64,000 nt of DNA from Runella slithyformis DSM 19594 (lineage in GTDB: Bacteria; Bacteroidota; Bacteroidia; Cytophagales; Spirosomataceae), in the NCBI RefSeq assembly GCF_000218895.1, contig NC_015703.1, positions 5,407,001 through 5,471,000 on the forward strand, given 5' to 3'. The translations under genes were made by a program, and so were the position numbers. Shown piece by piece: positions 8,886-18,497 of this stretch (position 1 is its first letter; every line of letters begins with the position of its first letter). The notes under the pieces were generated by a model. That model ran no database searches. It worked only from the letters and a program-made list of their open reading frames with translations, and was not told where the DNA came from.

Positions 8886-10136
8886 TTAATTATATATATT
8901 TTTTCTTTGTTTAATTAAAGCATCAAATGAATAATGCCTATTATAATTATTCTTTGAATTATTAATCAACAATCTATACAATTCAGGATTTCCAATTAAA
9001 GTTTTAACACTTTTAAGGAAATCAAGTGGAGTATCCGAAAGTAAATAATCAGTATTAGGTTCTAAATTGATTCCTTCAATACCGACAGTTGTAGAAATAA
9101 TTGGACAGCCTAAATTAATAGCTTCAACTATTTTCATTCTAATTCCGCTTCCAATTCTTATTGGAATAATAAATATAGAGCCTATTAGTATATCGCTTAA
9201 ATCTTCAACAAAACCTAAAAATTTAACTCGACTATCATTCTTAAACTTTCGTATTTTGTGTTCAGGCCAAGATCCAACAATAAACAAATTAACATCAGGA
9301 AAATCAATTTTAATCATTTCCCACACATTGTCAAGAAACCAAGTCAAACCGTCAACATTAGGAAAATGTGCTCCACCTCCTAAAAAAACAAGTTTGTTTG
9401 AAAACTCAACGCTATAATTATTATGTAAAAAATTAATATTTGGTAAAATTGGTATCGGTGATGGTAAAATATTTTTGTTTGGCAAATTACTTTGAAGTAT
9501 TTCCACGTCTACCTTTGAAAGAGTTACAATTTTGTCATAAAAACTCAGCATTGAAATTTCATGCAGTTTATTTTTTTCAAGAAGCCTTTGAATACGGCTA
9601 TTTGAGGGTTTCAATAATTTCATCTCCCTTGATTCCCGGACAAATCTAATTTCATGGTGGATGAATACTTTTTCAACATTAATGCTAAGCAATTTCCCCA
9701 AAGAAATAAAGTCATAAAACTCTACTTGAATAAGATCAATATTGTAAATTGTAACAAGCTTTTCAATATATCTAACAAATTCTTTATCAATGTAATATTT
9801 ATCAGACTCAAACATTTTTGTGTTATAAAGAATATTTATATCATAATATCTTTTATTTAGTGAATAAATAGTAATGTATTTCTCAAAAATTGCAGGAATT
9901 TTTTGAGAAATATATCTTTTAACCTTTAAATTAAAGGTTTCTTTAAATGGCAACAAAGTTACATTAGACCATATTAATGAAAGTTTAGTAAAATTATCAT
10001 CAATTTCATTCTGTGGAAATAAAAGATACAAGTTATAATCATCACGGAGTTTATCAATAAATACAAATTGAGCAATATTGCCACCTGAATTTAATGGGTA
10101 TGGCATGAATGGCGTAACTATCAAAACATTTTTCAT
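8886..10136 (-). CDS. glycosyltransferase (GT-B, GT4-like)
   Basis: 416 aa from the ATG at 10136 (MKNVLIVTPFMPYPLNSGG). The in-frame GTG two codons upstream is less likely. The PLNSGG loop near residue 14-19 is the GT-B N-terminal phosphate loop. LVFLGGGAHFPNVDGLTWFL (about 225-244) and GSGIRMKIVEAINLGCPII (about 318-336), followed by TTVGIEGI, are the typical second-domain motifs of PEP-CTERM/sugar-transferase GT4 proteins. It ends 15 bases before the next GT2 gene start, so the operon is tight. Very AT-rich. Donor and acceptor unknown. Confidence 0.86.
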   Translation of the reverse strand: MKNVLIVTPFMPYPLNSGGNIAQFVFIDKLRDDYNLYLLFPQNEIDDNFTKLSLIWSNVTLLPFKETFNLKVKRYISQKIPAIFEKYITIYSLNKRYYDINILYNTKMFESDKYYIDKEFVRYIEKLVTIYNIDLIQVEFYDFISLGKLLSINVEKVFIHHEIRFVRESREMKLLKPSNSRIQRLLEKNKLHEISMLSFYDKIVTLSKVDVEILQSNLPNKNILPSPIPILPNINFLHNNYSVEFSNKLVFLGGGAHFPNVDGLTWFLDNVWEMIKIDFPDVNLFIVGSWPEHKIRKFKNDSRVKFLGFVEDLSDILIGSIFIIPIRIGSGIRMKIVEAINLGCPIISTTVGIEGINLEPNTDYLLSDTPLDFLKSVKTLIGNPELYRLLINNSKNNYNRHYSFDALIKQRKNIYN

Positions 10137-10456
10137 ATACACAAATAAAAGCTTCTATAAACACAATGAATCAGTTAAATTCAAGTAAAAAAACTGTTTT
10201 GTAACAAAGTAACCACAATAATATTAGCAGAAATATAAAAAATTACAATATAAAAAAATGCAGTGTTACTTTCAATAATAGTCTTATTGACAGAAAAAAA
10301 TCTTTTAAGAGTCTTAAAAACTGAAGCAGGTATATATTTTACAAAACTCCTAAACTTAAATATTATATATGAAATTAATACAGCTGTAACTAAATGTAAT
10401 AAATATTAAACTATATTATTCATTTCTTTAGTACAGTAGTTCTATCCAACATTATT
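10137..10456. other. AT-rich spacer, no gene seen
   Basis: This stretch between two transferase genes carries only A/T-rich sequence with stops in all frames. I see no hairpin with a T-run, no copy of the miniature element and no heptad repeat. It may be a decayed gene, but nothing recognisable is left. Confidence 0.4.
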
Positions 10457-11416
10457 TCATAAATAATTTAAAAAAGAGCCTATTGCTATTCTTACTTCCT
10501 TTTGCAAAATATATAGATTTGCAAGAAATGCATATCTATACCCAAATAATTTTTTTGTATACTTAAAAGAGACCCTTATTTTATAGAATATACTTAGACT
10601 TTGGTTGCCAATAATCTCAAGATAGAACCATTTAATAATAGAAAGATTATCAATTGGAAACGTTTTAAAAAGTGACTTAATCCAAATAAAGTAGTTAAGC
10701 TTAGCTTCTAATTTTCTTATAACAATTTTCGAATCACTCTTTATTGATGATATGTTTATATCACTCAATCTCCATCTTACATAAACACCTTCTATTGTAG
10801 AAATACCTGTCGATTGAGCAAAATTAATCCATGTAGCATCATCTGAACACCACGCTAAATCAAAATTTATAAATTTTCCATAGCTATCAATTAATTGTCT
10901 TTTGAATACATATTCAATAACATAGCTATGTATTTTGTGAAGTATTTTAGCTTTAAAGAATTCAGAACCAGTCATATTAGAAGGGAAATTATTTAGTGCT
11001 CTATATGCCATAATCTCTTTGCTACTACTATCAATAACCTTGACATTAAAATGTATCAAATCTTTATCGGGATTTTTTTTAATAAATTGATAAAAAGATT
11101 CTACACAATTCGAATTCATACAGTCATCATCCGAAAAAAGCCAAATCCAGTCTTCATCTTTAACTAAATCAATACATCTGTTCCAATGGCTAACTAAATC
11201 CTTAGCTCCCCAATTAGATTCATATTTTTTATAAATAATATCTAATTCATCTATAAAATCTTTAATGATCTCCCAAAGATTTTCAGGGCTATTATCATCG
11301 CCAATATATACCGAAAATGCTTTATTTGTCTGATTCTTGAGTGAATCAAGTGTTTCTCTTAGGAATTTTTTTTTAAATGCTGGTATTACTATTGCTAGTC
11401 GCTGAGCTTGTTGCAT
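10457..11416 (-). CDS. glycosyltransferase family 2 protein
   Basis: 319 aa. RLAIVIPAFKKKFLRETLDS (6-25) and YIGDDNSPENL (37-47) form the GT2 nucleotide-binding half. WIWLFSDDDCM (90-100) holds the DDD metal-binding motif. A later Trp/Asp-containing stretch, AWCSDDATWINFA (about 190-202), fits the acceptor-side catalytic position. Cytoplasmic, probably peripheral to the membrane. Downstream of wzy in the AT-rich block. The sugar is unknown. Confidence 0.86.
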   Translation of the reverse strand: MQQAQRLAIVIPAFKKKFLRETLDSLKNQTNKAFSVYIGDDNSPENLWEIIKDFIDELDIIYKKYESNWGAKDLVSHWNRCIDLVKDEDWIWLFSDDDCMNSNCVESFYQFIKKNPDKDLIHFNVKVIDSSSKEIMAYRALNNFPSNMTGSEFFKAKILHKIHSYVIEYVFKRQLIDSYGKFINFDLAWCSDDATWINFAQSTGISTIEGVYVRWRLSDINISSIKSDSKIVIRKLEAKLNYFIWIKSLFKTFPIDNLSIIKWFYLEIIGNQSLSIFYKIRVSFKYTKKLFGYRYAFLANLYILQKEVRIAIGSFLNYL

Positions 11417-11483
11417 GATTATGAATATTTTTATATCAACAAGAGTTATATTGACTATTCTGGTAAAATGGTGTTTATAAAAT

Positions 11484-12827
11484 CTAGTGCTTGTATTTTA
11501 GATTTTCTAAACCTTTGAGGTTAACTCCTAAAATTGAAAAAAATATCTTAAAAGTTCCTAAATCACCTGTACCAAAAATAAAAAGTAAGAAACAACTAAG
11601 CATACCTAGATTTAAAATTGCAAACTGTTTCCTTATTCTATTCTTTGAATAAATATGACTAATTAAATAGATAATAATTGATATAATCAAAATTGATTGA
11701 GAAACTATTCCAATAACACCTTGTTCGATTAACATTTTATATAGATAGCTCTCGAAACCAGCAAATCCACTATCGCTTTTTCTATCTTCAATTTCAGTTG
11801 TGAATCCTAAATTTTCTGTAATATAGTTAATTCCATTACCAGTAATAGGACTTTTGTTAAATACTAACAACGCAGACTCTAACTGCATATTTCTCATTTG
11901 AACTGAGCTACCTTGTAGTTTAGAACCTTGACTACTGAAAGTATTTAAAGATTCACTAATAAATTCAGAAAACTTTGGAACGCTTGCCAATATAACACCA
12001 AACAATACAATACCAAGAAATAAAAATCTCACCTTTCTTTGAATATCCATTCCTAAAAGTACAAATATTGACAAGCCACCTATTAGAGAAAATAATGGTG
12101 TCCTTGAATTGACGAAGGCCATATTTACAATAATTAGCAATAAAATCCAAAAAAAAACTATCTTAGAACGTATTTTTACAATAACAAATAGGAAAATAGA
12201 CATCAAAATTGCCATACTCAAAACAAATCCGTAGTATATAGGATGCCAAGTGATGGAAGATATACGAAACCTGCCATCTATACCAGACATATATACTTGC
12301 CCAAAATCTCTTACACCATAGATAGACGAAAACATTGTAATATAAAAATTATCTTTTGTTACAATATTATAGATTCCATAAATCGAAATGAAACCAAAAT
12401 ATAATAGAATAATCTTGTATAACCTTACAACGTCTGCAAATGTGCGAATTATGCTATAGCATAAAAAAAGAACTAAATAATTATCAAAGAAATAGCCTCC
12501 TCCCCATTGAACTATTTTTACAACATTTTGATTTATTCTAACATCTAAGGCTGATATTATTAGAAAAGACAACAATACCCCTCCAAAACTAAGCTTAAAG
12601 GGGAACAACAAAACTTTATTATATAGGATATTGTAATTTTTAAGTATAAAAATTACAAACAAAGCGAAAACAAAAAATCTGGAAGAAATACTAACTGGAA
12701 ATAGCATAAAATGGTCAGGAATAAATAATAAACCGAACATGAACCATGCCAGACGCTCAACGTTAGAATTTTGGTACATTTTTATCGCAATAGCAAATGC
12801 AATAAATTGAAAAATCAATTTTTCCAT
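11484..12827 (-). CDS. wzy: O-antigen/exopolysaccharide polymerase (Wzy-type membrane protein)
   Basis: 447 aa with about ten to twelve hydrophobic segments spread along the chain and a long periplasmic-type loop at about residues 270-350, containing RNMQLESALLVFNKSPITGN, a pattern typical of O-antigen ligase/polymerase proteins (Wzy_C-like). Such proteins join lipid-linked repeat units on the periplasmic face. The assignment rests on topology, the loop and position in a locus that also has a flippase, Wza and Wzc; primary sequence in this family is poorly conserved. A 853-base spacer of decayed miniature elements separates it from wzx. Confidence 0.8.
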   Translation of the reverse strand: MEKLIFQFIAFAIAIKMYQNSNVERLAWFMFGLLFIPDHFMLFPVSISSRFFVFALFVIFILKNYNILYNKVLLFPFKLSFGGVLLSFLIISALDVRINQNVVKIVQWGGGYFFDNYLVLFLCYSIIRTFADVVRLYKIILLYFGFISIYGIYNIVTKDNFYITMFSSIYGVRDFGQVYMSGIDGRFRISSITWHPIYYGFVLSMAILMSIFLFVIVKIRSKIVFFWILLLIIVNMAFVNSRTPLFSLIGGLSIFVLLGMDIQRKVRFLFLGIVLFGVILASVPKFSEFISESLNTFSSQGSKLQGSSVQMRNMQLESALLVFNKSPITGNGINYITENLGFTTEIEDRKSDSGFAGFESYLYKMLIEQGVIGIVSQSILIISIIIYLISHIYSKNRIRKQFAILNLGMLSCFLLFIFGTGDLGTFKIFFSILGVNLKGLENLKYKH

Positions 12828-12931
12828 TCAAATAGATTATAAAACTAACACTTCTCGTACAATTACTAAGGTGTTATCAATAAAAACTTAGCTTATCATG
12901 ATATAATTTAATGAAAACAGTAGTCCAAATA

Positions 12932-13096
12932 GGCTTTTGTGTATGGCCAATTAATGTAAATATAGTAAATAAAAACCAAATTATATACAATAAAAATTGG
13001 GTATATTCTCCAAATATGAGTTAGTTAGATAAAAGTCTCATTTTTTATGCTATCCCTTATAACATATCCACGTCTTGCGAACCATGCAACAAAGCC
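12932..13096 (+). mobile_element. decayed miniature inverted-repeat element (MITE) copy C
   Basis: The right end CCATGCAACAAAGCC (to 13096) is identical to the intact copy at 34678-34847. The left end GGCTTTTGTGTATGGCC is a decayed match. Interior blocks match in order (TATATACAA; then AAAGTCTCATTTTTTATGCTAT against AAAATCTCATTTTTGGCACTAT in the intact copy). The flanks GTCCAAATA and GTCTGAATA agree at 7 of 9 bases, consistent with an old 9-bp target duplication. No transposase is encoded. Confidence 0.7.
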
Positions 13097-13117
13097 GTCT
13101 GAATATATAATTATAAT

Positions 13118-13287
13118 GGCTTTTTACATGGTTCGCTTGGCATGTAAAGTTGATGGGATTGTAGTATCTAAAACTAAACTATTACCTTCCCTAATATTTA
13201 ATTCCAGGCAATTAAACTTAGTCATTTATTGTACATCTCCTTTTTCACACTGAATTTTACCATTATTTACTATTCATACAACATAGC
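13118..13287 (+). mobile_element. possible decayed MITE copy D
   Basis: The left end GGCTTTTTACATGGTTCGC resembles the element end. The right end, read in reverse, GCTATGTTGTATGA, matches the terminal repeat at 11 of 14 bases, and the 170-base length is the family length. Interior similarity is weak and no convincing target duplication is seen, so this copy is tentative. Confidence 0.4.
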
Positions 13288-13485
13288 AGCTTATATTTTA
13301 TAAATAGCTGACTGTAAGACAACATTAATGCACTTATTGGCATCTATTCAATTCAAAGTAAATGTAAGTCAAACCACACTTATAGTCCATTTTACTTGCA
13401 AAATAATTTGATAATTGGGTTTGCACTAAGTATTATTATATAAATATAGGTAGGAAATAGATTTATAATAACTAGATATTAGGCT

Positions 13486-13656
13486 GGCTTTGTTGTATGG
13501 TTCACATTCAAAAGAGTTTAACGTAAATACCTATTCAAAATCGAAGCTTTTACTTGCCAAAATAGCCTAATTTTGAAGATTTACCCCCTATTTAGATTGT
13601 ACAAATTATATTTTAACTTGTATTTTTTAGCAATTTAATATCCATGCAAAAGAGCC
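13486..13656 (-). mobile_element. decayed MITE copy B
   Basis: 171 bp. The left end GGCTTTGTTGTATGG has one change from the intact copy, and the right end CCATGCAAAAGAGCC has two. Read on the minus strand, the interior matches the 34678 copy in order (GTACAATCTAAATA, then GGCAAGTAAAAGC). It is flanked by TATTAGGCT and AATTAGGCT, 8 of 9 identical, as expected of a 9-bp target duplication. Confidence 0.75.
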
Positions 13657-13680
13657 AATTAGGCTTTAAAAAGCAACACT

Positions 13681-15189
13681 TTATATTTTGATATTTTTTA
13701 TTCTATTTAAAATATAAACTCTTTCTATGTTTGTCAAAAAAAAAGTATATATCGTAGCAATGAAGATAATAACAAACACAATTTCTTTAAAAAATATAGC
13801 ATAATATAGATTTGAAAATCTTGTGTTGTCAAACACATAATATATTCCTCCGCACAAACATCCAACAGTTAGTGATATAAAAAAAAACGAATGCAAAAAT
13901 ATTGCAATAGAATTATAACCTAATTTAGCTGGATAATAATAAATATAATAATACCCCATTTGAATAATCACATAAACAGCATTTGAAATTATTACACCAC
14001 CCATACCAAAATAGTCCATCAAAACCCAAGCTAATGTAAGCGACAGAACAGATGAAAACGCAGACATATATACTATTGGTTTAAGTATATTTCCAGATAG
14101 TACAATACTGGATAATGCAGAATTATGAAGACCAAGAAGCGATAATGCCCAAATATTAAACCAAAAAGCTAAATAGACATTTTGAGGCCCTACATAAAGA
14201 GAAATAAGCTCTTTTGAAGAAAGTACAATTCCAAAAATTAAGAACGCAAGAAAAATACTAATATATCTTGTACCATTTCCTGCAATTTGCATTTCTGCCT
14301 TTTTATCTCCCAATGTTTTAGCTTTAGTTGCATATGGCAAAATAACTCCAACAAAGCTAGAACCTAACATTAATATTAAATTAGCAATTCCTTCAATTAA
14401 ACGAAAATCTGTCACACTTGTTAATCCAAGCTTGATACCTAAAAGTACAGGACGAAGATAATTAGCTGAAAACTGAAATAAACCAAATGAAAATACACTT
14501 AAACAATAAGGCAAAACTTCAGCTATTGTTTTTCTGTGATAGCGTGGTATAAAAGAAATCCCTAAATTCAATTTATTAATCCTACTTATGTATAAAGGAA
14601 TGATACAAATATAACAGAAGGTATTTAATGCAAAAAAATTAACAATGCTTAATTTAAGGATTATGGTTAATAATAAAACAGCAAGTTGTCCTATCTTTGA
14701 TAATAACAAAACTCTTTGCTGCCAAGCAATTAGATCATAGGATCTCAGTAATTGTTCCATTACGTTTGCTCCCCAAATAGGAAAGGATGTTACAATTAAA
14801 ATATAGAGCAATTGCTTAAATATTTCACTTTCTTCTACACTAAGCTTAAAAATTGATTGACAAAAAATGCTTAAAATCAATAATATAAAGGCATTGACAG
14901 CTGCAATGCTAATATAAATAAATAAACTTGATTGAAATAGTCCATTTAGCCCAGTTTTATCTTTTTGAACTAAATATGCTGAGAAATATTTAATATTTCC
15001 TGACGAGAATCCCATATCTAATATTCTGAGATATACATTCACAGACAATGCTATTCCAATTAATCCATAATATTGTTTTCCAAAATAACTTAAAAGTACT
15101 GGAACAGAAAAGAAACTATATGCTGCCCCTGTAAAATTTGATATAATACTCCATGCAACACCTCCAAAAATTTTACCAAATCCACTCAT
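13681..15189 (-). CDS. wzx: polysaccharide flippase (Wzx, MATE/MOP superfamily)
   Basis: 502-503 aa with about 12-14 hydrophobic segments; the two possible ATGs at 15192 and 15189 are adjacent. The N-terminal GKIFGGVAWSIISNFTGAAY and the amphipathic N-terminal loop followed by paired helices are typical of polysaccharide biosynthesis export proteins of the MOP family, which move lipid-linked repeat units across the inner membrane. A Pro-rich short loop and charged residues (R, E) in mid-membrane helices fit the family. It lies upstream of wzy and downstream of the probable GT-B transferase. AT-rich. Confidence 0.88.
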   Translation of the reverse strand: MSGFGKIFGGVAWSIISNFTGAAYSFFSVPVLLSYFGKQYYGLIGIALSVNVYLRILDMGFSSGNIKYFSAYLVQKDKTGLNGLFQSSLFIYISIAAVNAFILLILSIFCQSIFKLSVEESEIFKQLLYILIVTSFPIWGANVMEQLLRSYDLIAWQQRVLLLSKIGQLAVLLLTIILKLSIVNFFALNTFCYICIIPLYISRINKLNLGISFIPRYHRKTIAEVLPYCLSVFSFGLFQFSANYLRPVLLGIKLGLTSVTDFRLIEGIANLILMLGSSFVGVILPYATKAKTLGDKKAEMQIAGNGTRYISIFLAFLIFGIVLSSKELISLYVGPQNVYLAFWFNIWALSLLGLHNSALSSIVLSGNILKPIVYMSAFSSVLSLTLAWVLMDYFGMGGVIISNAVYVIIQMGYYYIYYYPAKLGYNSIAIFLHSFFFISLTVGCLCGGIYYVFDNTRFSNLYYAIFFKEIVFVIIFIATIYTFFLTNIERVYILNRIKNIKI

Positions 15190-15209
15190 CATATTAAAAA
15201 TTTAACACA

Positions 15210-16520
15210 CTAGTGATTTAAAACTTCTTTGTACCGATTAATTCCCATACCAATTGTATCTCCTAACAAGTTATTCACTTGTTCATTGAGTTCTTCTAGA
15301 TTTTTTGTTTTAAAAGTCATTATTTTTTGAGACAAACTAATCGAATTATGAAAATAATCATTTAGGCCAATAAAATTTTCATTTTCTGATGGCTCATACC
15401 TAAAACAAATTAAATCGTAATACATTGCTTCATAATATGCTGTAGAATTGTTTACAATAGAGAAATCATATCCTTTGTATTTAAAAAGCTCTGTAAGTGA
15501 TTGCTTACCATCTATAACTGTGATATTTGTATCTAAGCATAGTTTTTCATAAAAACTACTATCCAATGATAAATGTAATTTAAGTTCAAATTTTATAGAA
15601 GGTTCCTGTTTTAAGAAGTTTTTTAATATATTTATAACTTCTACATTTGTTTCTTCATATATTTTCCGTCCAAGAATTACAATACATTTGCTAAAACTAT
15701 TTTTAATTCTAATACTTTTTTTTCCATATTTAGGATTACCTACTACTTCAATCATATCTTTAGACACTCCAAAGTTTGTATACAGATCATTTTTTGAAGA
15801 CTCTCCCCAAACAAGAATCTTTTTAGATGTTATACATTGGCCATTAATTATATCAAGAGGAATAAATTTTTTATAGTTGACAAAAAAACTATGCGAAAGG
15901 GAAAATGTTTGGCAACCTTTTTGATTAAAAAACTGGGTCATTAGGTTCTCTATTGTATATGCACTATTAAACGCAACAAATACTTTTTCAGAACAATCAT
16001 AGTAATTAAATGTTTTGTGCAATTGATCAGTAAGATTCTGGTAGTAAACAATTCTACTCGAAATAAATAAAATTTGGCTAAGTGTAAATTTTTCAATACC
16101 TAACCTAAATAATACAAAATAAATAGCTTTAATTATCCTGAATCCTCTAAAATATTTTTGGCTTGGAAATTTATTCAACAACCAAATTTCATACGACTCT
16201 ATATCCGTAAATGTTTGCTCAATCTGATCCAAATAATCAGTTCTATCAACAGAATAAATACAAACAAACTTGTTATGAACAATTGAGTTCTTTAACATTA
16301 AAAAATTTATTGTTAAAAAAAAACTATAAAGAATTTCCCAAATTAGGTTAGTGCTATTTTGATTAAATGCAACTCTACCTAAATCATGAGCCATTACTTT
16401 AGTAAGGTCAATTCCTCTGTATTCAATATGCAACTTTTGCCTCATTTGCATGTACACATTATAACAATAATCATCTGCCATAATACTTTGTATATTTGAA
16501 TTAAACCAATTTCTATACAA
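15210..16520 (-). CDS. probable GT-B glycosyltransferase of surface polysaccharide synthesis
   Basis: 436 aa from the TTG at 16520, which overlaps the upstream stop by 8 bases; an ATG at 16481 (MADDYCYN) would remove 13 residues, and I cannot decide between them. No signal or membrane segment dominates. The C-terminal half has a GT-B/capsule-transferase look: [12 protein letters not shown] (about 208), [14 protein letters not shown] (about 236), then [10 protein letters not shown], and late [20 protein letters not shown], which resembles the donor-site SSxxxEA loop of KpsS/sialyltransferase-like proteins. Because the locus has a nonulosonate cassette with no other obvious transferase for it, this is a candidate for that role. 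Family assignment is tentative. Confidence 0.65.
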   Translation of the reverse strand: MYRNWFNSNIQSIMADDYCYNVYMQMRQKLHIEYRGIDLTKVMAHDLGRVAFNQNSTNLIWEILYSFFLTINFLMLKNSIVHNKFVCIYSVDRTDYLDQIEQTFTDIESYEIWLLNKFPSQKYFRGFRIIKAIYFVLFRLGIEKFTLSQILFISSRIVYYQNLTDQLHKTFNYYDCSEKVFVAFNSAYTIENLMTQFFNQKGCQTFSLSHSFFVNYKKFIPLDIINGQCITSKKILVWGESSKNDLYTNFGVSKDMIEVVGNPKYGKKSIRIKNSFSKCIVILGRKIYEETNVEVINILKNFLKQEPSIKFELKLHLSLDSSFYEKLCLDTNITVIDGKQSLTELFKYKGYDFSIVNNSTAYYEAMYYDLICFRYEPSENENFIGLNDYFHNSISLSQKIMTFKTKNLEELNEQVNNLLGDTIGMGINRYKEVLNH

Positions 16521-17097
16521 GATGCAACTTATAGCTATTTGGAGAATAGTTATACACCTTTCTATCCCTTTTGGCTATTACCTTTGCTGGTACTCCTCCG
16601 ACTACTGTAAATGGAGCAACATCTTTCGTTACAACAGCTCCAGCAGCAACCACAGCTCCTTCTCCAATAGTTGTACCAGGCAATATAATACATCGAGAAC
16701 CTAACCATACATAATTGCCAATAGTAACTTTACCACCTACACCCTTGAATCCTATATCATTATAATCGTGGTGCAATGACCATATCATTACTTCTGTGCC
16801 GAAGCAAACGTTATTTCCAATTTCTAGGCCCATTCTTGCATCTAAAACGGCTCTATGTCCTAAAGCTGTTCCTTCCCCAATTGAAAGACCTTTTGGATTC
16901 CTGTATTCATTGCCACCATAAACTGCAGTTTTACGTGGAATCTTTGCTCCCATAAAATTTAACATTGAAATTCTTATCCGTTGTGAAGGAAAAGAAGATA
17001 TAATTCTATTTAAGAAGAACCATTCTAAAGATTCTTTCCAACAATAGATATTCTGCTTTATACTCGTTGGGATAATATGCTTTAAATATTTTTTCAT
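16513..17097 (-). CDS. acyltransferase, left-handed beta-helix (hexapeptide repeat) family
   Basis: 194 aa from the ATG at 17097 ([12 protein letters not shown]); a TTG at 17130 would overlap the upstream gene. The hexapeptide-repeat region runs from about residue 65 to 170: [10 protein letters not shown]-type turns, then [20 protein letters not shown] and [17 protein letters not shown], ending in [13 protein letters not shown], the usual WbbJ/maltose-acetyltransferase C-terminus. A catalytic-type His pair lies in WSLHHDYND (about 106-114). It probably O-acetylates a sugar in the repeat unit using acetyl-CoA. The stop overlaps the start region of the next gene, indicating coupling. Confidence 0.88.
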   Translation of the reverse strand: MKKYLKHIIPTSIKQNIYCWKESLEWFFLNRIISSFPSQRIRISMLNFMGAKIPRKTAVYGGNEYRNPKGLSIGEGTALGHRAVLDARMGLEIGNNVCFGTEVMIWSLHHDYNDIGFKGVGGKVTIGNYVWLGSRCIILPGTTIGEGAVVAAGAVVTKDVAPFTVVGGVPAKVIAKRDRKVYNYSPNSYKLHLV

Positions 17098-17110
17098 ATG
17101 AATTTGTGTA

Positions 17111-18415
17111 TCAAAATGGAAGTTTAACAAATACTATCTCACCTGTGCTGTTCCTATTTAACCGCCTTGAATCAGTGGTATAAGTAAGATAAAAATTGTT
17201 TTTGTACCTATAGATAGAAGGGTAATGGCATCCAAATTCGTTCCTGATTTTAATTTTCACTTTATTACCACATATTAATAAGTCTTTACCATACCTTATT
17301 TCTAAGGTTGTTCTTACATTATAATTCCCAACATTTTCTTTTGTATTCCAAAAAGAAATAAATCCATCATTGTGTTTTTTTAAAATAGGTTTTGAAGCAA
17401 GTGTATTAAATCCACAAACTTCATTTACAGAAAACGGAATTGAAAATGTATTACCATCATCATTACTACGATTAGACATAATTTCTCCCAAACTGTTCCT
17501 TCCTATAAGTAGCATATCTTTACTATCCTCGTTAATCCAATCAAATGCCCCTTCAACGAATTGTTTACAATACTTTGAATTAATTTTCCTACTATCAGTT
17601 GCTCCAATCATTTCGAAAGTTTGACCAGCATTATTAGTTCTCATTAGCAAAGTTGTTCCTTCGTCAGTTCTCCAATTTACCGTAAATCTTCCAACTGTTA
17701 AACCTAAATAAAAATAACCATTTCTAAATACAGGTTCTGAAGTTGCATACATATATTCAGTATTTAAATCATAATTATTTCCAAATATAGTCTTCAGATA
17801 ATTTCTTACATTTTTTATTTCAAAATCTACCAATTCAATTCCACCTTGTGGTGTTATTTTACAAATTTGAGGCTCTGTAAATATTTTATTTACAGGATTA
17901 AAGTCTCGATAATAATATTTTGGTTGGGATGATGTATATACTTTAGCCAAAACACGTACATTTCCCTCTTTTGTCAAAAATAAAACAGGGGTGTAACTCG
18001 GAGTGTTTGGGTCTAACTTTAAATTTACAAATTTTCCATTTTCTTTAAATACATCATATACAATACGGCTTTTGGGATTTTCAACATCAAATACAGCAAG
18101 TCTGATAGATTGCCCTGCTGTCCCTTCCTGTGTATTAGTATCATTACCATAATAAGCACAGTAGGCAATACCGTCAACAATCAATAATTTTGAATCATGT
18201 GCATAGATTTCTCCATCATACTTAGAAATAGTAACTTGGCTTTTCAATAATGCATCACCAAAAGCAATTGCTTGTTTTTCTGTAATACTCTTGTCAAGAA
18301 ATGCAGTGTCTATATTCGAAAATGTCGATTCTGGCGTAAAGGCTTGCTGTTTACACCGTGAAAAACCAAATGTACAAAATGTAAAAAAAACTATTGTCAA
18401 TATTAACTTATTCAC
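17111..18415 (-). CDS. secreted sialidase-like (BNR/Asp-box) protein in nonulosonate operon
   Basis: 434 aa from a GTG start. It has a hydrophobic N-terminal signal followed by Cys21 (FSRC, a poor lipobox; lipoprotein status uncertain). An Asp-box is visible as SNDDGNTF (about 320), with a degenerate one, TNNAGQTF (about 248). The protein is similar along its whole length to the product of 33219-34601 (shared blocks around [42 protein letters not shown]). The six-bladed sialidase-like fold is inferred from the Asp-boxes. It lies directly between the NeuB fusion and the acetyltransferase, so it may bind, trim or transfer the nonulosonate made by this operon; the function is unproven. Confidence 0.72.
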   Translation of the reverse strand: MNKLILTIVFFTFCTFGFSRCKQQAFTPESTFSNIDTAFLDKSITEKQAIAFGDALLKSQVTISKYDGEIYAHDSKLLIVDGIAYCAYYGNDTNTQEGTAGQSIRLAVFDVENPKSRIVYDVFKENGKFVNLKLDPNTPSYTPVLFLTKEGNVRVLAKVYTSSQPKYYYRDFNPVNKIFTEPQICKITPQGGIELVDFEIKNVRNYLKTIFGNNYDLNTEYMYATSEPVFRNGYFYLGLTVGRFTVNWRTDEGTTLLMRTNNAGQTFEMIGATDSRKINSKYCKQFVEGAFDWINEDSKDMLLIGRNSLGEIMSNRSNDDGNTFSIPFSVNEVCGFNTLASKPILKKHNDGFISFWNTKENVGNYNVRTTLEIRYGKDLLICGNKVKIKIRNEFGCHYPSIYRYKNNFYLTYTTDSRRLNRNSTGEIVFVKLPF

Positions 18416-18497
18416 TTGAAATAGAAGATTATGATGTAATTAAATAGTTTGAACTTCCGTATGAATAATTGAAACTGCTAAAAAAACATGAATACTC

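Larger units (their letters stand above)
12828..13680. other. wzx-wzy spacer made largely of decayed miniature elements
   Basis: No gene is supported. Three successive segments of about 165-171 bp have ends resembling GGCTTTGTTGCATGG, listed separately at 12932-13096, 13118-13287 and 13486-13656. The short ORF at 13047-13253 falls inside these elements and is not considered real. Confidence 0.7.
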
